From NCBI GenBank assembly GCA_009602725.1, contig WELB01000064.1, positions 407,462 through 471,461 of the forward strand: a DNA stretch of 64,000 nucleotides, in the 5' to 3' direction. The translations under genes and the position numbers were made by a program. Positions 10,219 to 19,151 of this stretch are shown piece by piece. This DNA comes from Spirogloea muscicola (lineage: Eukaryota > Streptophyta > Zygnematophyceae > Spirogloeales > Spirogloeaceae). Position 1 is the first letter of the stretch; the number at the start of each line of letters is the position of its first letter. Under the pieces are notes generated by a model, which saw nothing but the letters and a program-made list of their open reading frames with translations, did not search any database and was not told the origin of the DNA.

Positions 10219-11163
10219 TGTAACGTTCTCCCCGTTTTGGAGTGCCAATGGTGCCGGTATGTAATGAACCAGCCGTCTGCTTAAGCCACATGGCTCTGTT
10301 GGCATTACATGACCGCCCATTGGGACAAGTGGCCCGCCAGGTGGCGGGCTCGCTTGCCGGGCAGGTGCCCCGCTCAGAGGCGGGCCCCGCTCCCTCGCCA
10401 GGATCCCCCCGTTCAAGGGAGGACCTTTGGCCTGCCGAAAGGCGGGCCTTGGGGCGACCCGCTCACACCCCTGGAGGGGGTGTGGCACGAGGAAGCACAA
10501 ATGAGCCTCAGGGCCTGAGGCTCTTCAGTCAGTACGAGCCAGTGAAGCCCCAGGGGCAGCCTTGCCGCTGCTCGCCGCCGCAGCAGCCCGCCGCACTGCT
10601 GCGGGCCTGCTGCGGGGCGCCCGTGGCTGTGCCCGTCAAGGGCCAGTCGCTGGTCTGCGCCCAGGAGGTGGAGTCGCCGCCGGGCGCCACAGGGGCTGTC
10701 TTCCGCTGCGCATTGCGCTAGTGCTTCCTGGTGTAGTGGGTTGGCTCCTAAACCCACTATGTTCGAACTCAGTAAGGACTTCTCTCTTTAACAGACGTGT
10801 TTAGAGCGTAGTTCACTACACGGTAACCCTCCATCATCGGGTTGTATCTACCGCTTAAAAGTCCCAAACGGTGCCAGTAGCTTTGCTCCTCTGTATGTGT
10901 AGCTAAGTACTGTCTGAGGCCTCGGGCTTTGTACCGCACTTGCACTGCCCAGGAGGCGCCGCTTCCTGTCTCCTTTGCACTTTGTAAGCCAGACCCTCAG
11001 TATAGTCACCACCCTCTGGCGGTCCCTCAGAAAAACGCTTCCGCTGCGCAGTGTGCGGTGGAGCTACACTGTAAGGGGGTTTTCCATTAAACCCCGTAGG
11101 TCCGAACACCAATAAGTACGTACTAGCCCCTAACTGTGTGTATAGAGGGGTGAGGACGACACA
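10219..11163 (+). repeat. Family C 5' LTR, split by a solo family A LTR
   Basis: The LTR begins TGTAACGTTCTCCCC at 10219 and ends GACGACACA at 11163. The family A solo LTR occupies 10260-10820. Removing it restores the order seen in the other family C LTRs (for example ...GCCAATGGTGCCGGTA then ACCCTCC and later AAGTCCCAAACGGTGCC). A primer-binding site follows immediately, so this was a 5' LTR. Its element body is missing and has been replaced by inverted pol sequence. Confidence 0.75.
10260..10820 (+). repeat. Solo family A LTR, duplication CGGTA
   Basis: The 561-bp repeat starts TGTAATGAACCAGCCG and ends GTTCACTACA. The five bases before it (10255-10259) and after it (10821-10825) are both CGGTA. 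This is the expected result of Ty3/gypsy integration followed by LTR-LTR recombination. It sits inside a family C LTR, so it is younger than that element. Confidence 0.9.
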
Positions 11164-11164
11164 T

Positions 11165-11176
11165 TGGTATCAGAGG
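11165..11176 (+). other. Primer-binding site for initiator tRNA-Met
   Basis: TGGTATCAGAGG follows the LTR end with one extra T between. It is complementary to the conserved 3' end of plant-type initiator tRNA-Met. The leader continues only about 20 bases before unrelated pol sequence on the opposite strand begins. Confidence 0.8.
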
Positions 11177-11179
11177 AGT

Positions 11180-12503
11180 CCTTCATCTGGCTGGCCTTCT
11201 TGCACCAATGCCGGTCAAGGAGGCGTCACACAATAGCTCATATGGTACGCCTTCTCGAGGTTAGGCCAAGACGGGCGGAGACGTGGGAGCCCCTTGACTT
11301 GCCTCGAATGCAACTTGGCATTCAGATGTCCGCTCCCAGGGAGCATTGTTTCGAGTGAGCATTGTAAGAGGCAATGCCATGTTCCCGTACCCCTGCAGGA
11401 ATTTGCGGCAATAGTTTGCGAACCCCAAAAAGGAGCGCAACTGCGGTAGGTCCCATGGCACAGGCCAGCCCTCTACTAGAGATATCCTTTTTCGGTCAAC
11501 GCAAACCCCACTTTTCCCTACTTCATGCCCCAAGTATGCCAAATTGGACTTGTTACGAACACACTTGCATCACTTGTCATACAACTGATTCTCACGGAGT
11601 AACTGCAGCACACATTGCAGGTGCACCACGTGAGCTTTAGGCTTTACTCATCATACCGTCCCATTAGACAGGTACAAAGTCATACAAGAGGGACCAAAGA
11701 AGTTAATCATTACAGCCTAAAAGAATGCAGGTGCATTGGACAAACCAAATCGAGCACCTTGAACTGAAAATGCCCCAGTAATGTACGGAAAGCCGACTTG
11801 AGGACATCGTCAGGAGTGATACGAATCGGGTGATAAGCAGTTGGCGAGTAAAGGGAGCTGAACACAGTAGCTCCAACAAGACGATCAAAGAGATCATCGA
11901 TACATGGCAAAGGAAAACGGTTCCTTATGGTGAGGAACACCCCCGGTCAGGAGACATTCCGGCCGGAAGAGTGTCAGAAACACATTCGAGCACTCTGCCA
12001 GCAACTGGTCAGAAAACAGCACCATGTGAGGCCTCAGCACTCACCTGTAAGCCAGAGGGAGACTCAGCACTCACCAGCACCACAGCAAGATATACTGTTA
12101 GCGCTGGTACCTTACGAAGAGACCTCTTCCTCTGTACAGCTGTTAGCACAATAGAGGAGTCTTCAAGTGATGGCGGTACACTAGGAACATCATTGAGTAA
12201 TAATACTAGTCGGCGTGACCCACGTGCCACAGTTCACGTAAGCCAATCAAAGTCCAAGAGGGCTGACTCAGCACAAAGCCAACCATCCGCCAGGATCAGA
12301 TCAGATACTGCACCCAACTCGACTGCATAACAAGACACCCGACTCCTGTGGTCTGAATGTGCACTGGAAATGAGCAGATGCCTAATGCAGAAGCCTGCTG
12401 GCCATAAGCCATCATCGCTTTCAAAGTTCCAACGGAATGAATGACCAAGCCATGGTTGTCCTGCCTGCCCGTATAGCGCTAAGTCCGCGGCGAGGTGCCA
12501 CAC
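11180..12503 (-). pseudogene. Chromovirus protease-RT-RNase H relic
   Basis: Read on the minus strand from 12503, the order is the protease-RT linker (SCYAVELGAVSDLILADGWL, then CTVARGSRRLVLL), the RT fingers/palm (NRFPLPCIDDLFDRLVGATV, ITPDDVLKSAFRTLLGHFQF), the RT connection (LAYLGHEVGKSGVCVDRK, LRSFLGFANYCRKFL) and the start of RNase H (REGVPYELLCDASLTGIG). The YLDD palm motif is not intact. Frameshifts separate the pieces. The relic stops abruptly at 11180 against the primer-binding site of the + oriented family C LTR, so the junction is a rearrangement or a head-to-head insertion. Confidence 0.8.
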
Positions 12504-12658
12504 CTGGATCTCCGCCTACTGGCCAAGACTCTGCTTCGTTGGCTAGCAGTAGCCTGCCCTGCATGGCCTCACTAACAGGTGAGCGAGCAGACATGCAAAG
12601 AATGTGGCAGAAAGCTTCACTACACCCCCCTCCCCCAGCTGCCTGAAACCTAGGCAGC
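12458..12658 (-). repeat. 3' segment of the PHD-type retroelement, inverted copy
   Basis: This 200-bp block is the reverse complement of 15705-15900, which lies directly downstream of the PHD-finger integrase. Shared words include GAGGCCATGCAGGGCAGGCT and CCAGGTGTGGCACCTCG, with scattered differences. It is probably the untranslated end or LTR portion of that element. Confidence 0.6.
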
Positions 12659-12659
12659 T

Positions 12660-12945
12660 GCATCCTCTAGGGCCCTCATCCTCCAGGAGTACCCCTTCGA
12701 CATCAGGCATCGCGCTGGAGAGACGCACCTGGAGGCAGACGGCCTCAGCCGCAACCCCAACCCGAGCACCCAAGACGGGAGTGTGACACGAGCAGACCAC
12801 GACCGCGAGGAGGTGGAGCTGCCTGCGTGGTCGGCTTCTGCCATGTTGGTGCAGCTGCTCGACATGTCGGAACGTGAGGGAGCCTGCACCTGGCAGGCGC
12901 TTTATCACCAGCGGTCAAGCGCACCCGGACCCTGAACCTCCTGAC
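12660..12945 (+). pseudogene. RNase H tail and integrase connector of the PHD-type Ty3 element
   Basis: The + frame reads ALILQEYPFDIRHRAGETHL followed by EADGLSRNPNPS. The motif tyrosine-x-phenylalanine ... H-R-x-G-x-x-H-x-x-A-D-x-L-S-R closes the RNase H domain of Ty3/gypsy polyproteins. The frame stays open to about 12945 (EEVELPAWSASAMLVQLLDM). The sequence differs clearly from the chromovirus equivalent (GRLNVADPVSR), so it belongs to another lineage, most likely the one whose integrase begins at 14346. The inverted repeat and LINE tails lie between the two parts. Confidence 0.7.
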
Positions 12946-13159
12946 CACCCAGGATAGGGGCCCGCGCAGGTTGTCCCGTTCTTTGTCTGGGATACATGCA
13001 TGCGATGTTGGAATAAGTCAATGCTGGTTGGAGTCATCTTGGTGGGGCGGCACAGTCCGACCGCCGTGGCATCTTGGCTGAGCCGCAGCGCGGGAGCGTT
13101 GGGAGTGGGCGGTGGGCCGGTGGGCCAGCGAGGCGCTGCAGTGGAGGATGAGCGACGGG

Positions 13160-13612
13160 GAGCGTGGAGCGGGAGCCGGCGTCTGAAGAACGCGGGGGCA
13201 GCGAATAGCCTGGCCGCCGTGAAGGAGGGCTCTCCAGGTCGTACTGTCGCCCTGGAGCCATGCCGCAGTTGCTAGGCTTTGCCACTAGCAATGTTGCACG
13301 CGAGGGCTGTCCCGCAGCCAGTGGCTGTCTGACGACAGCCACTGGCTGAGAGGCTCTAGAGGTCGTACTGCCGCCAGTGGGCAGACGACCATTGGTCACC
13401 GGTCGCTGCCAGTGGCCAGTGACGACAGCCACTGGCTGCGGGACCGCCCTCGCGTGCAACATCGCTAGTGGCAAGTTCTAGCAACTGCGGCATGGCTCCA
13501 GGGCAACAGTACGACCTGGAAAGCCCGTCCTTCAGCAGCCGCATTCATTTCACGGCGGCCAGGCTAATCGCTGCCCCGCGTTCTCAAGACGCCGGCTCCC
13601 GGTCCACGCTCT
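13160..13612. repeat. Foldback element: long inverted repeat
   Basis: The left arm (about 13160-13335) and right arm (about 13426-13612) are near-perfect reverse complements over roughly 175 bases. The arms share GCCATGCCGCAGTTGCTAG, the GCCGGCGTCT-containing outer part and the GGCCAGGCTA block. The 90-base centre holds further short copies of CAGCCACTGGCTG. A related GACGACAGCCACTG word recurs at about 13905. No coding frame is evident. The structure suits a MITE or foldback transposon, or an inverted duplication formed during repair. Confidence 0.75.
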
Positions 13613-14084
13613 CAAAATGCTATCTCCTCGCCTCTCCCTCTCTCGCATGGTCACGTCCGCGGCAGATCTCCGCCGCTCCGGCCCCCTGGCCACCCTGACC
13701 TGAAGCGCTGGCCTGCGCGACGCGCGCTGTGCCTCCAAACCCTCGCCGGGTGGCTGCGGCGGCGGCGCTAGGTCTTTCTCCACCCTGGGACTTGCTGAGA
13801 GATGGCGTCTCTTCGCCGTCCGATCTTGTGAAGGCCCCACCCCGCGAGGGGGGGGTCAAGGCAGTAGGTACAGGACTTGCGTCCGGCGCCAGTGGCAGAT
13901 TGACGACAGCCACTGCTCCGAGGCGCGTGCCAGGGTGGGACCTCCCAGCAGGCGGCTGGGGGTGAGAGGGACGTGCGGAGCGACCTGGATGTCTTGGAGT
14001 ACCTCCAGCGGCGGGAACATCCGCGGGAGGAGTATAGCCAGTAAGGACCGCGTGCACCAACCACCGTCTACATCTACATTCTCA

Positions 14085-14345
14085 GCGCTTTTCCTGGCCC
14101 CTTTCTTGCCTGAACAATGTATTGGCTTGAATTGGCCTCGCTTTGATTTCATGCGCACCGCGTGCCTTCTCTCTCTTTCTCGTCCTTTGTTCATTCTTTT
14201 TTGGGCTGGCTTTTTTCCAGCCCCTATCCTTAATTTACACGCTTGTAGGCCCCTCCGAACCTTTGTCAATTCTTTTGGGCAGGCTTTTCGCAGCCCTTGC
14301 CCCCATTGGGAGTGCCACTTCTTCAATGGGCGAGCCCTTTCTTCT
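14085..14345 (+). mobile_element. Two tandem LINE 3' tails (subfamily α)
   Basis: The first tail ends with GGGCTGG-TTTTTTT-CCAGCCC at 14203-14223, a strong stem-loop also seen in other LINE tails in this window. The second carries a degenerate hairpin at about 14277-14295 and closes with CAATGGGCGAGCCC at 14323-14336, the same 3' block as at 24864-24885 (reverse strand). No LINE protein remains. The tandem order means one LINE inserted at or near the tail of another. They separate the RNase H and integrase parts of the PHD-type element. Confidence 0.65.
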
Positions 14346-15668
14346 ACATTTGAAGGAGGATGGCGGGAAGCCAGTGCTGCCAAGACCAGCGGAGTGGACG
14401 CTGCTGGTGCTGCAGCAGCATGAGATGCTGGGCCACTTTAGTGAAGAGGACCCACAGCCTGGTGGCGTAGGGTCACTGGTGGAAGGAGATGGCCAATATG
14501 TTGCTGCAGTGGTGGCGGGGTGCCAGGCTTGCGACCACGTCTGGGCCAAACTCACGGGTGCGCAGCGTGGAGCTGCACCCACTCCCAATCAACTGTCTCT
14601 TCTGCAGGCGGAGTCTTCTCAATCATGCAGGCGAGCTGCCACTGTCGAAGCGGGGGCAGAGCTACATCCTCACTGTGGTGGAGCATGCCAGCAAATGGGT
14701 GAACGTCGCGGCCATTCCGGACAGGTCTAGCTCGATGTTCGCAGCTTGCTTCTTGGATCGGGTACTGTGCGCTTTGAGGCCTGCGCGGAGCTGCTGACCG
14801 ACGGCTGCAGCGAGATCCGGGGCTACCATCGACGAGCTGCTGGAGGTGGCGCTCATCATCCACCGGACTTCTTCGCGCAAAAACCCACAAGCGCAACCCG
14901 CAGGCGGACGGGCTGGCTGAGAGGATGGCGCAGACCGTCAAGCGAGGACTGCAGAGGTTCTGCTTGGAAGAGGGACACCAGGGATTGGGATCTTCTCCTT
15001 CCCTGGTTGCTGATGGGCTACCGTATGAGCAAGCAGGCGGCGCTCGCGAGCTACTCGCCATACTTTTTGCTCTTTGGCAGGCATCCTCTGCTGCCAGTGC
15101 CATCCGACCACGGATGGAGCCAGTGGTGGACATGAACAACACAGAACACGGGGTGGCAATCTTCGAGGAGCGCGGGAGGCTCTTCCGCAGGGTCATGCCT
15201 ATGCGATGGACAACTTGGCGGTGGCGCAGCACCACGGCGAGCTGCGTTACTCGCAAGTGCGGTCAGGCAAATACCTGCCACGGGTGATGAAGTTCGAGGA
15301 GGGCGACTACGATCAAGTGCAGCGCCAACAGCGCAGTACCTTGGACGCGGTTGTCAGGCGCGTCATCCTGCAAGTGAAGGAGGTGAGGCCCAACGGCGTG
15401 CTGCTGCTGCAGGGCCGGCGCAGATCAACGGTCGCGGAGTATCAGCACAATTGTGCGCCGTGTCATCTTCCCGACTTGGACTATAATATCGACAACACCT
15501 TGGCGTGGCCAATGGATGTTGTCGATTGTGAAGTGTGTCGCGGCTTTTGACACTGAGCCGCCCATACTGCTATGCGATCGTTGTAATGAGGGGTGGCACA
15601 CCAGCTGCCTGCAATCACCTCTTTCTGGGGTGCCGGCGGGGCAATGGTACTGCCCGTGCAGCGCATAG
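14346..15668 (+). pseudogene. Ty3-like integrase with C-terminal PHD finger
   Basis: Joining frames gives, in order, a zinc-binding region (HEMLGHF ... CQACDHVWAKLTG), the integrase core (GELPLSKRGQSYILTVVEHA, SKWVNVAAIPDRS, ELLTDGCSEI, NPQADGLAERMAQTVKRGLQ), the core's C-terminal part (WDLLLPWLLMGYRMSKQAAL, SYSPYFLLFGRHPLLP) and a basic tether (RYSQVRSGKYLPRVMKFEEG). The last about 45 residues read CEVCRGF, then DTEPPILLCDRCNEGWHTSC and GQWYCPC. That is the C4-H-C3 spacing of a PHD finger, a reader of histone H3 tails, though the final pair is spaced C-x-C. Frameshifts near 14660, 14880-14980, 15060, 15200 and 15547 make this copy inactive. The PHD finger sits where chromoviruses carry a chromodomain. 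Confidence 0.8.
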
Positions 15669-15704
15669 CGCTGTCATAGTTAGGATGCTTAACCCTCAGA
15701 GAAT

Positions 15705-15900
15705 GCAGCTGTCGAGGTCCCAGGCAGCGGGGATGGGGGTGTGGTGACGCTTTTGCCACATTCTTTGCATTTCTGCAGCTGGTAGTGAGACCATGCAGGG
15801 CAGGCTACTGCGAGCTAACAAAGGAGAGCCCTGGCCTGTAGGCGGAGCTCCAGGTGTGGCACCTCGACGCGTTCTTAGCGCTATACGGGCGCTATACGAA
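15705..15900 (+). repeat. 3' segment of the PHD-type retroelement
   Basis: This block follows the PHD finger stop and has an inverted partner at 12458-12658. It contains no open frame with motifs. It probably belongs to the 3' untranslated region or LTR of the element, but I did not find a TG...CA-bounded repeat. Confidence 0.5.
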
Positions 15901-16160
15901 GACTAGGCGCCTTTCGGCTTTTTGGAACTTGTCTACTATTTTGGGGCTGGCCATTCCCAGCCCCTACCTTCTAGACGGGCAGGCACGACAGCTGTCATGC
16001 CCGACCGCAGAGCGTCACTGTAGCGTCGGCTAGAGGGCGGTTGGGCGGAACCGAGCAGGGCTAAATCCTGGTCGGATACCTTCAGGTCGAAGGAGTAGAG
16101 GGGATCCTCAGCGGGGGTATCCCGTGGGGTGACTCGCTGGGAAGAAAGCGCGCGGTGCGC
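15901..16160 (+). repeat. LINE tail hairpin and inverted LINE fragment
   Basis: A GGGCTGG ... CCAGCCC stem-loop at about 15947-15966 marks an α LINE tail. From about 15990 to 16150 the sequence is an inverted, roughly 75-80% identical copy of 16620-16782 (shared words TAGAGGGCGGTTGGGCG and GGGTATCCCGTGGGG-like). Together with the next feature it forms a palindromic arrangement. Confidence 0.5.
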
Positions 16161-16782
16161 ATGACAGAAACGTCGAGCCTTTCAATGGGCAATGGGCCCC
16201 ATTGAATGGGGCAATGAGCTGGCTAAGGGGGACAATAAATAGCCTCGAGTGAGCACATACATATCTGACAAGCTAAGCTGAGGAGCGAGACCACCGCCAC
16301 GGAAGCCATTAGCTGGGCCTAATGCACGCCTAGCACGCTGGTGTATGCGAGTGCCTGGGAGCGCTGCAGACCACAAGTCGCACTCTGCATAGCAAGCATG
16401 ATGGCTTGCGGGACGCTAGATTGATCTAAAGCTACCGGCCCAACTACGTCGGCGGGCATCAACATTCTGTGCCAGGCGATAAAGGAGGGAAGACCAGTTC
16501 GTTCAGTAGCGGCCGTATATGTCCATGGCGAATGGGAAGAAGTGGTCGCCCCGGGGGTGATCCTCATAACGTCGCTCCTTCTTCTTCTCCGCATGTTGTG
16601 TCGCTCTTTGGCCCGCCCATGCAGGTTGCACCCTTCCCAGCGAGTAACCCCACGAAGCACCCCCGCCGAGGGTCCCTCTACCCCCTCCTACCTCAACTTA
16701 GCCGACCAGGGTTAGCCCTGCAGGCTTCGCCCAACCGCCCTCTGGCCGACGCTACGACGACGCTCTTGGCTGGGCATGACAT
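16160..16782 (-). mobile_element. Degenerate LINE C-terminal fragment
   Basis: Minus-strand frames contain FFPFAMDIYGRY, equivalent to FFPLAIDTHGAL in the LINE copies at 19.3 and 25.2 kb. Further on come the helical LAMQSATCGLQRSQALA and the terminal SDMYVLTRGY. The stop after RGY is lost and the frame runs on. Frameshifts break the core. The segment is flanked by the inverted duplicate described at 15990-16150. Confidence 0.65.
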
Positions 16783-16784
16783 GG

Positions 16785-17520
16785 TTACAGACAGAGTTTT
16801 ACACAGGAGACATTTGCTTCTGAATCTATCAGGATTCGAGCTGACTTACGAGCCGCTGAACCCAACGATGACACTGTAGGTGCCAAAGCACGATGTGCTG
16901 AAGCACATAGGAACAGATTCTGTGAACGTACAAGCGACGTATACCAAGAGTTTGCTAGGCAACGGGGTGTCTGGAGAGCCATCACCACCAGGAAATGCAA
17001 GGTGGTCGCCGGCTGTGTGACCGCCCAGCAGGGTGAGCCCTTGCATAGGTGGATGGATCACACCGCGCCCACGGGGCTTGACGAAGAAAACGGAATTTTA
17101 TGGCCAATGGTACTAAAGCAGCTCACATTCAAACTTGCTGCACTTTGCAAGTCATTGGGATCCCCAACACAGAAGTGGCCCACCATTTTCAAGAGCCTTC
17201 AAAAATCCATCAATAGAACGAACAAAACAGGCACTGCATATGGAGGACAGACTCTGCCAATTCAATGAAACAGCTTACATACAATGTGCTGAGGAAAAGT
17301 CAAGAGGGGAGCAAGCATGAGGGACTCACTTTTGCCGGCCTTGTCCTTGCCTTAAGCCTTGTTTCCCATCGGGCGAGTAGGCCCAGGCTTGGACGAAGGA
17401 CGCACTGAAACCTTGCATTCCCGACTTCGATGCCCTTTTGCATCACAGAGATAGCAGGGACGACCCGTTTCTGCAACGAATTTGCTCTATTCTTTGACTG
17501 CAACATACTTGCTCTTCTCT
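16785..17520 (-). pseudogene. Gypsy gag zinc knuckle and protease relic
   Basis: Read from the right, the minus strand first shows CYLCDAKGHRSREC (about 17425-17465), a complete C-x2-C-x4-H-x4-C nucleocapsid knuckle. It is followed by GPTRPMGNKA, as in other gags here (PRPQRPMGRDK). Near 16790-16850 it reads ARILIDSEANVSCVK, the retropepsin motif LIDSGASVSFVK with Gly replaced by Glu. The loss of the DSG catalytic triplet and several stops show it is dead. No LTRs of this relic were identified. Confidence 0.65.
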
Positions 17521-17582
17521 TTGAATTTCAGCTGTAGCCCGTCAAGGTGCTTGAATTCCTGACAACTGGAGGCCAAGCTGGG

Positions 17583-18424
17583 TGTAATGTCCCCACCGTT
17601 ACGTGACGTTCAACATTGGGTTAAACGCTAACGCGTAATAACGGCACGCGGCCCCAGTATCGTTGGCGTGCGACACGTGGCGTGCGACACGTGGGCGACG
17701 CGCGTCAGTGACGCGCGGCTCGCCGGAGCTGCCGTTGCTTGGCCGCCGGGCCGCCGGGCGGCATAACCGCCGGGCCGCCTGTCCGCCGGCGGCCGCCTGG
17801 CCGCCGGACCGCCAGGCCCGTAGTGACATGCCTGTGACGCGTGTGGCGCTGTGATGCGCCTGACGGCGCCGCGCCGCGCAGGGCGGCGCCGCGCAGGGCG
17901 GCATCACTCGCACAGGGCGGCGCCGCCGCCCTCACGATCGTATCCCCCTTGTCGGGCCTGCCTTCTCGAAGGTGGGCCGTGAGGCGAGCCTCCCAGAGAC
18001 CCCTGGTGAGGGTGGCACATGAAGCACTCACTATAAGTAGGGCTGAGACCTGCCTCAGGGCACCGGTCGAAGTCAGCGAAGCCCACGCCAGAGAGAGGCG
18101 CGCAGCCCTGCTGCCGCCTGCTGCCGCAGCTCGTCCACGCAGGCCTGCTGCTGCCTGCTGCTGCAGCCCGACGCCGCAACCCGTCCCTGCGGATCTTCCT
18201 CGGCTCTTCTGAAGGTAGACTGTGGCTGCTCCCTTCCGGGACGGTTGCTGGCCCGTACCGAGAGGTGAGTCGCCGCCTGTTGGCGACGCCTCAGGGCAAG
18301 GTATTCCGCTGTGTGTGAACGTGGTGCTTCTCTGTGCAGGGGGTTTCGTCTCTTAACCCCAGCGACCGAAGACAATCAGCACGTTCTAACCCTTGACTGT
18401 CTGTGAAGGGTCTAGAACGCTTCA
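17583..18424 (+). repeat. Solo family B LTR
   Basis: It starts TGTAATGTCCCCACCG and ends AGAACGCTTCA. The flanks share CTGG (17579-17582 and 18425-18428), a probable duplication with one mutated base. The U3 part carries TATAAGTAG at 18032-18040. The following CAG-rich GCTGCTGC tract and the TCAGGGCAAGGTATTCCGCTG block are shared with the other LTR families. No primer-binding site follows, so it is a solo LTR. Confidence 0.8.
18032..18040 (+). promoter_or_regulatory. LTR TATA box (TATAAGTAG)
   Basis: TATAAGTAG lies 50-60 bases before the AGAGAGAGGC word that opens the conserved transcribed part of the LTR. The same TATAAGTAG occurs in the family E LTR at 25754, and the weaker CTACAAGTAG at equal positions in family D (26948, 32376, 40001) and family C (56863). 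Position and conservation suggest the retroelement core promoter. Confidence 0.55.
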
Positions 18425-18579
18425 CTGGGACAGCCGCCTCAGTGGTCACACACTTCACCTCTGCAGAAGAATTAAGAGTGAAGGCTCGCCGGGCTTGATC
18501 CACTCTTGTAGGTAGATCTACAATGGGTGCCAAGGTGATAGTGTGCACCCCTGCCAGAGTTACAATATACCTAGGCAAG

Positions 18580-19090
18580 CCCGACTAGACTCTTTGACAT
18601 TTATGGGGCCCATGGGGCATATGCGAAGTTTGGAGACCAACAGGCGAAGTTGCCGAACATAGTGCTAAGTTCACCTCTCCGGATCTGGAGGGCGCCAAGC
18701 TCACCCATGGGGCATATGCGAAGTTTGGAGACCAACAGGCGAAGTTGCCGTACACAGTGCTAAGTTCACCTCTCCGGATCTGGAGGGCGCCAAGCTCATT
18801 TTGGGCTTTCAATTCCGGAAGAATGTCGCCGTACATACTGACCAGAGTGCGCGTGAAATATTTCCTGGTACTGTACGTCTCGGAAGTGGAATTTCACACA
18901 TTCCCACCACTGAGCAGGATTCGAGAGATATAGGTAGCAGCATCCATCCCTACACGGGACGCCGGGTCAGTGTCACACAGAAAAAGCCATGCTTGCATCT
19001 CTGTCAGCGAATTGCAGACCACCACCAACTGATTGGCCTGACTACTTAGGAGGATATACGGCTGGCCAAGCCCCAGTAGTGTCATATAGG
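18580..19090 (-). pseudogene. Chromovirus gag fragment with 105-bp tandem duplication
   Basis: On the minus strand the relic reads EMQAWLFLCDTDPASRVGMD, then SMYGDILPELKAQNELGALQ, which aligns with SMYGEVHAKLKASNELAAIR in the gag at 33.8-34.5 kb. A 105-bp unit starting CATGGGGCATATGCG is present twice (18611 and 18716), duplicating part of gag. No capsid end or knuckle is left. Confidence 0.6.
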
Positions 19091-19095
19091 GGGTG

Positions 19096-19151
19096 TCCCC
19101 TTGCCAAGGGGTTTAGGGTTTAGGGTTTAGGGTTTAAGCCTTGGCAAGGGC
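19096..19151. repeat. Interstitial telomere repeat in an inverted-repeat frame
   Basis: Three complete TTTAGGG units plus TTTAA lie at about 19112-19136. They are flanked by CCTTGCCAAGG on the left and its exact reverse complement CCTTGGCAAGG on the right, so the telomere units form the loop of a stem. Unrelated sequence continues on both sides, so this is not a chromosome end. A truncated LINE begins immediately to the right. Confidence 0.85.

Noticed and set aside
12990-14060. Protein-coding frames in the foldback region
   Set aside because: The frames are mirror translations of the inverted repeat arms and lack any motif or splice logic.
17599-18212. Long Arg/Ala/Pro-rich open frames on both strands in LTR regions (also 22205-22825, 42632-43495, 48681-49502, 55994-56644)
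   Set aside because: They coincide exactly with LTR copies, occur in several frames at once and consist of low-complexity residues from GC-rich repeats. They are translations of LTR DNA, not proteins.
19111-19136. Chromosome end (telomere)
   Set aside because: Only three units are present and unrelated non-telomeric sequence continues on both sides; the same applies at 38757-38790.
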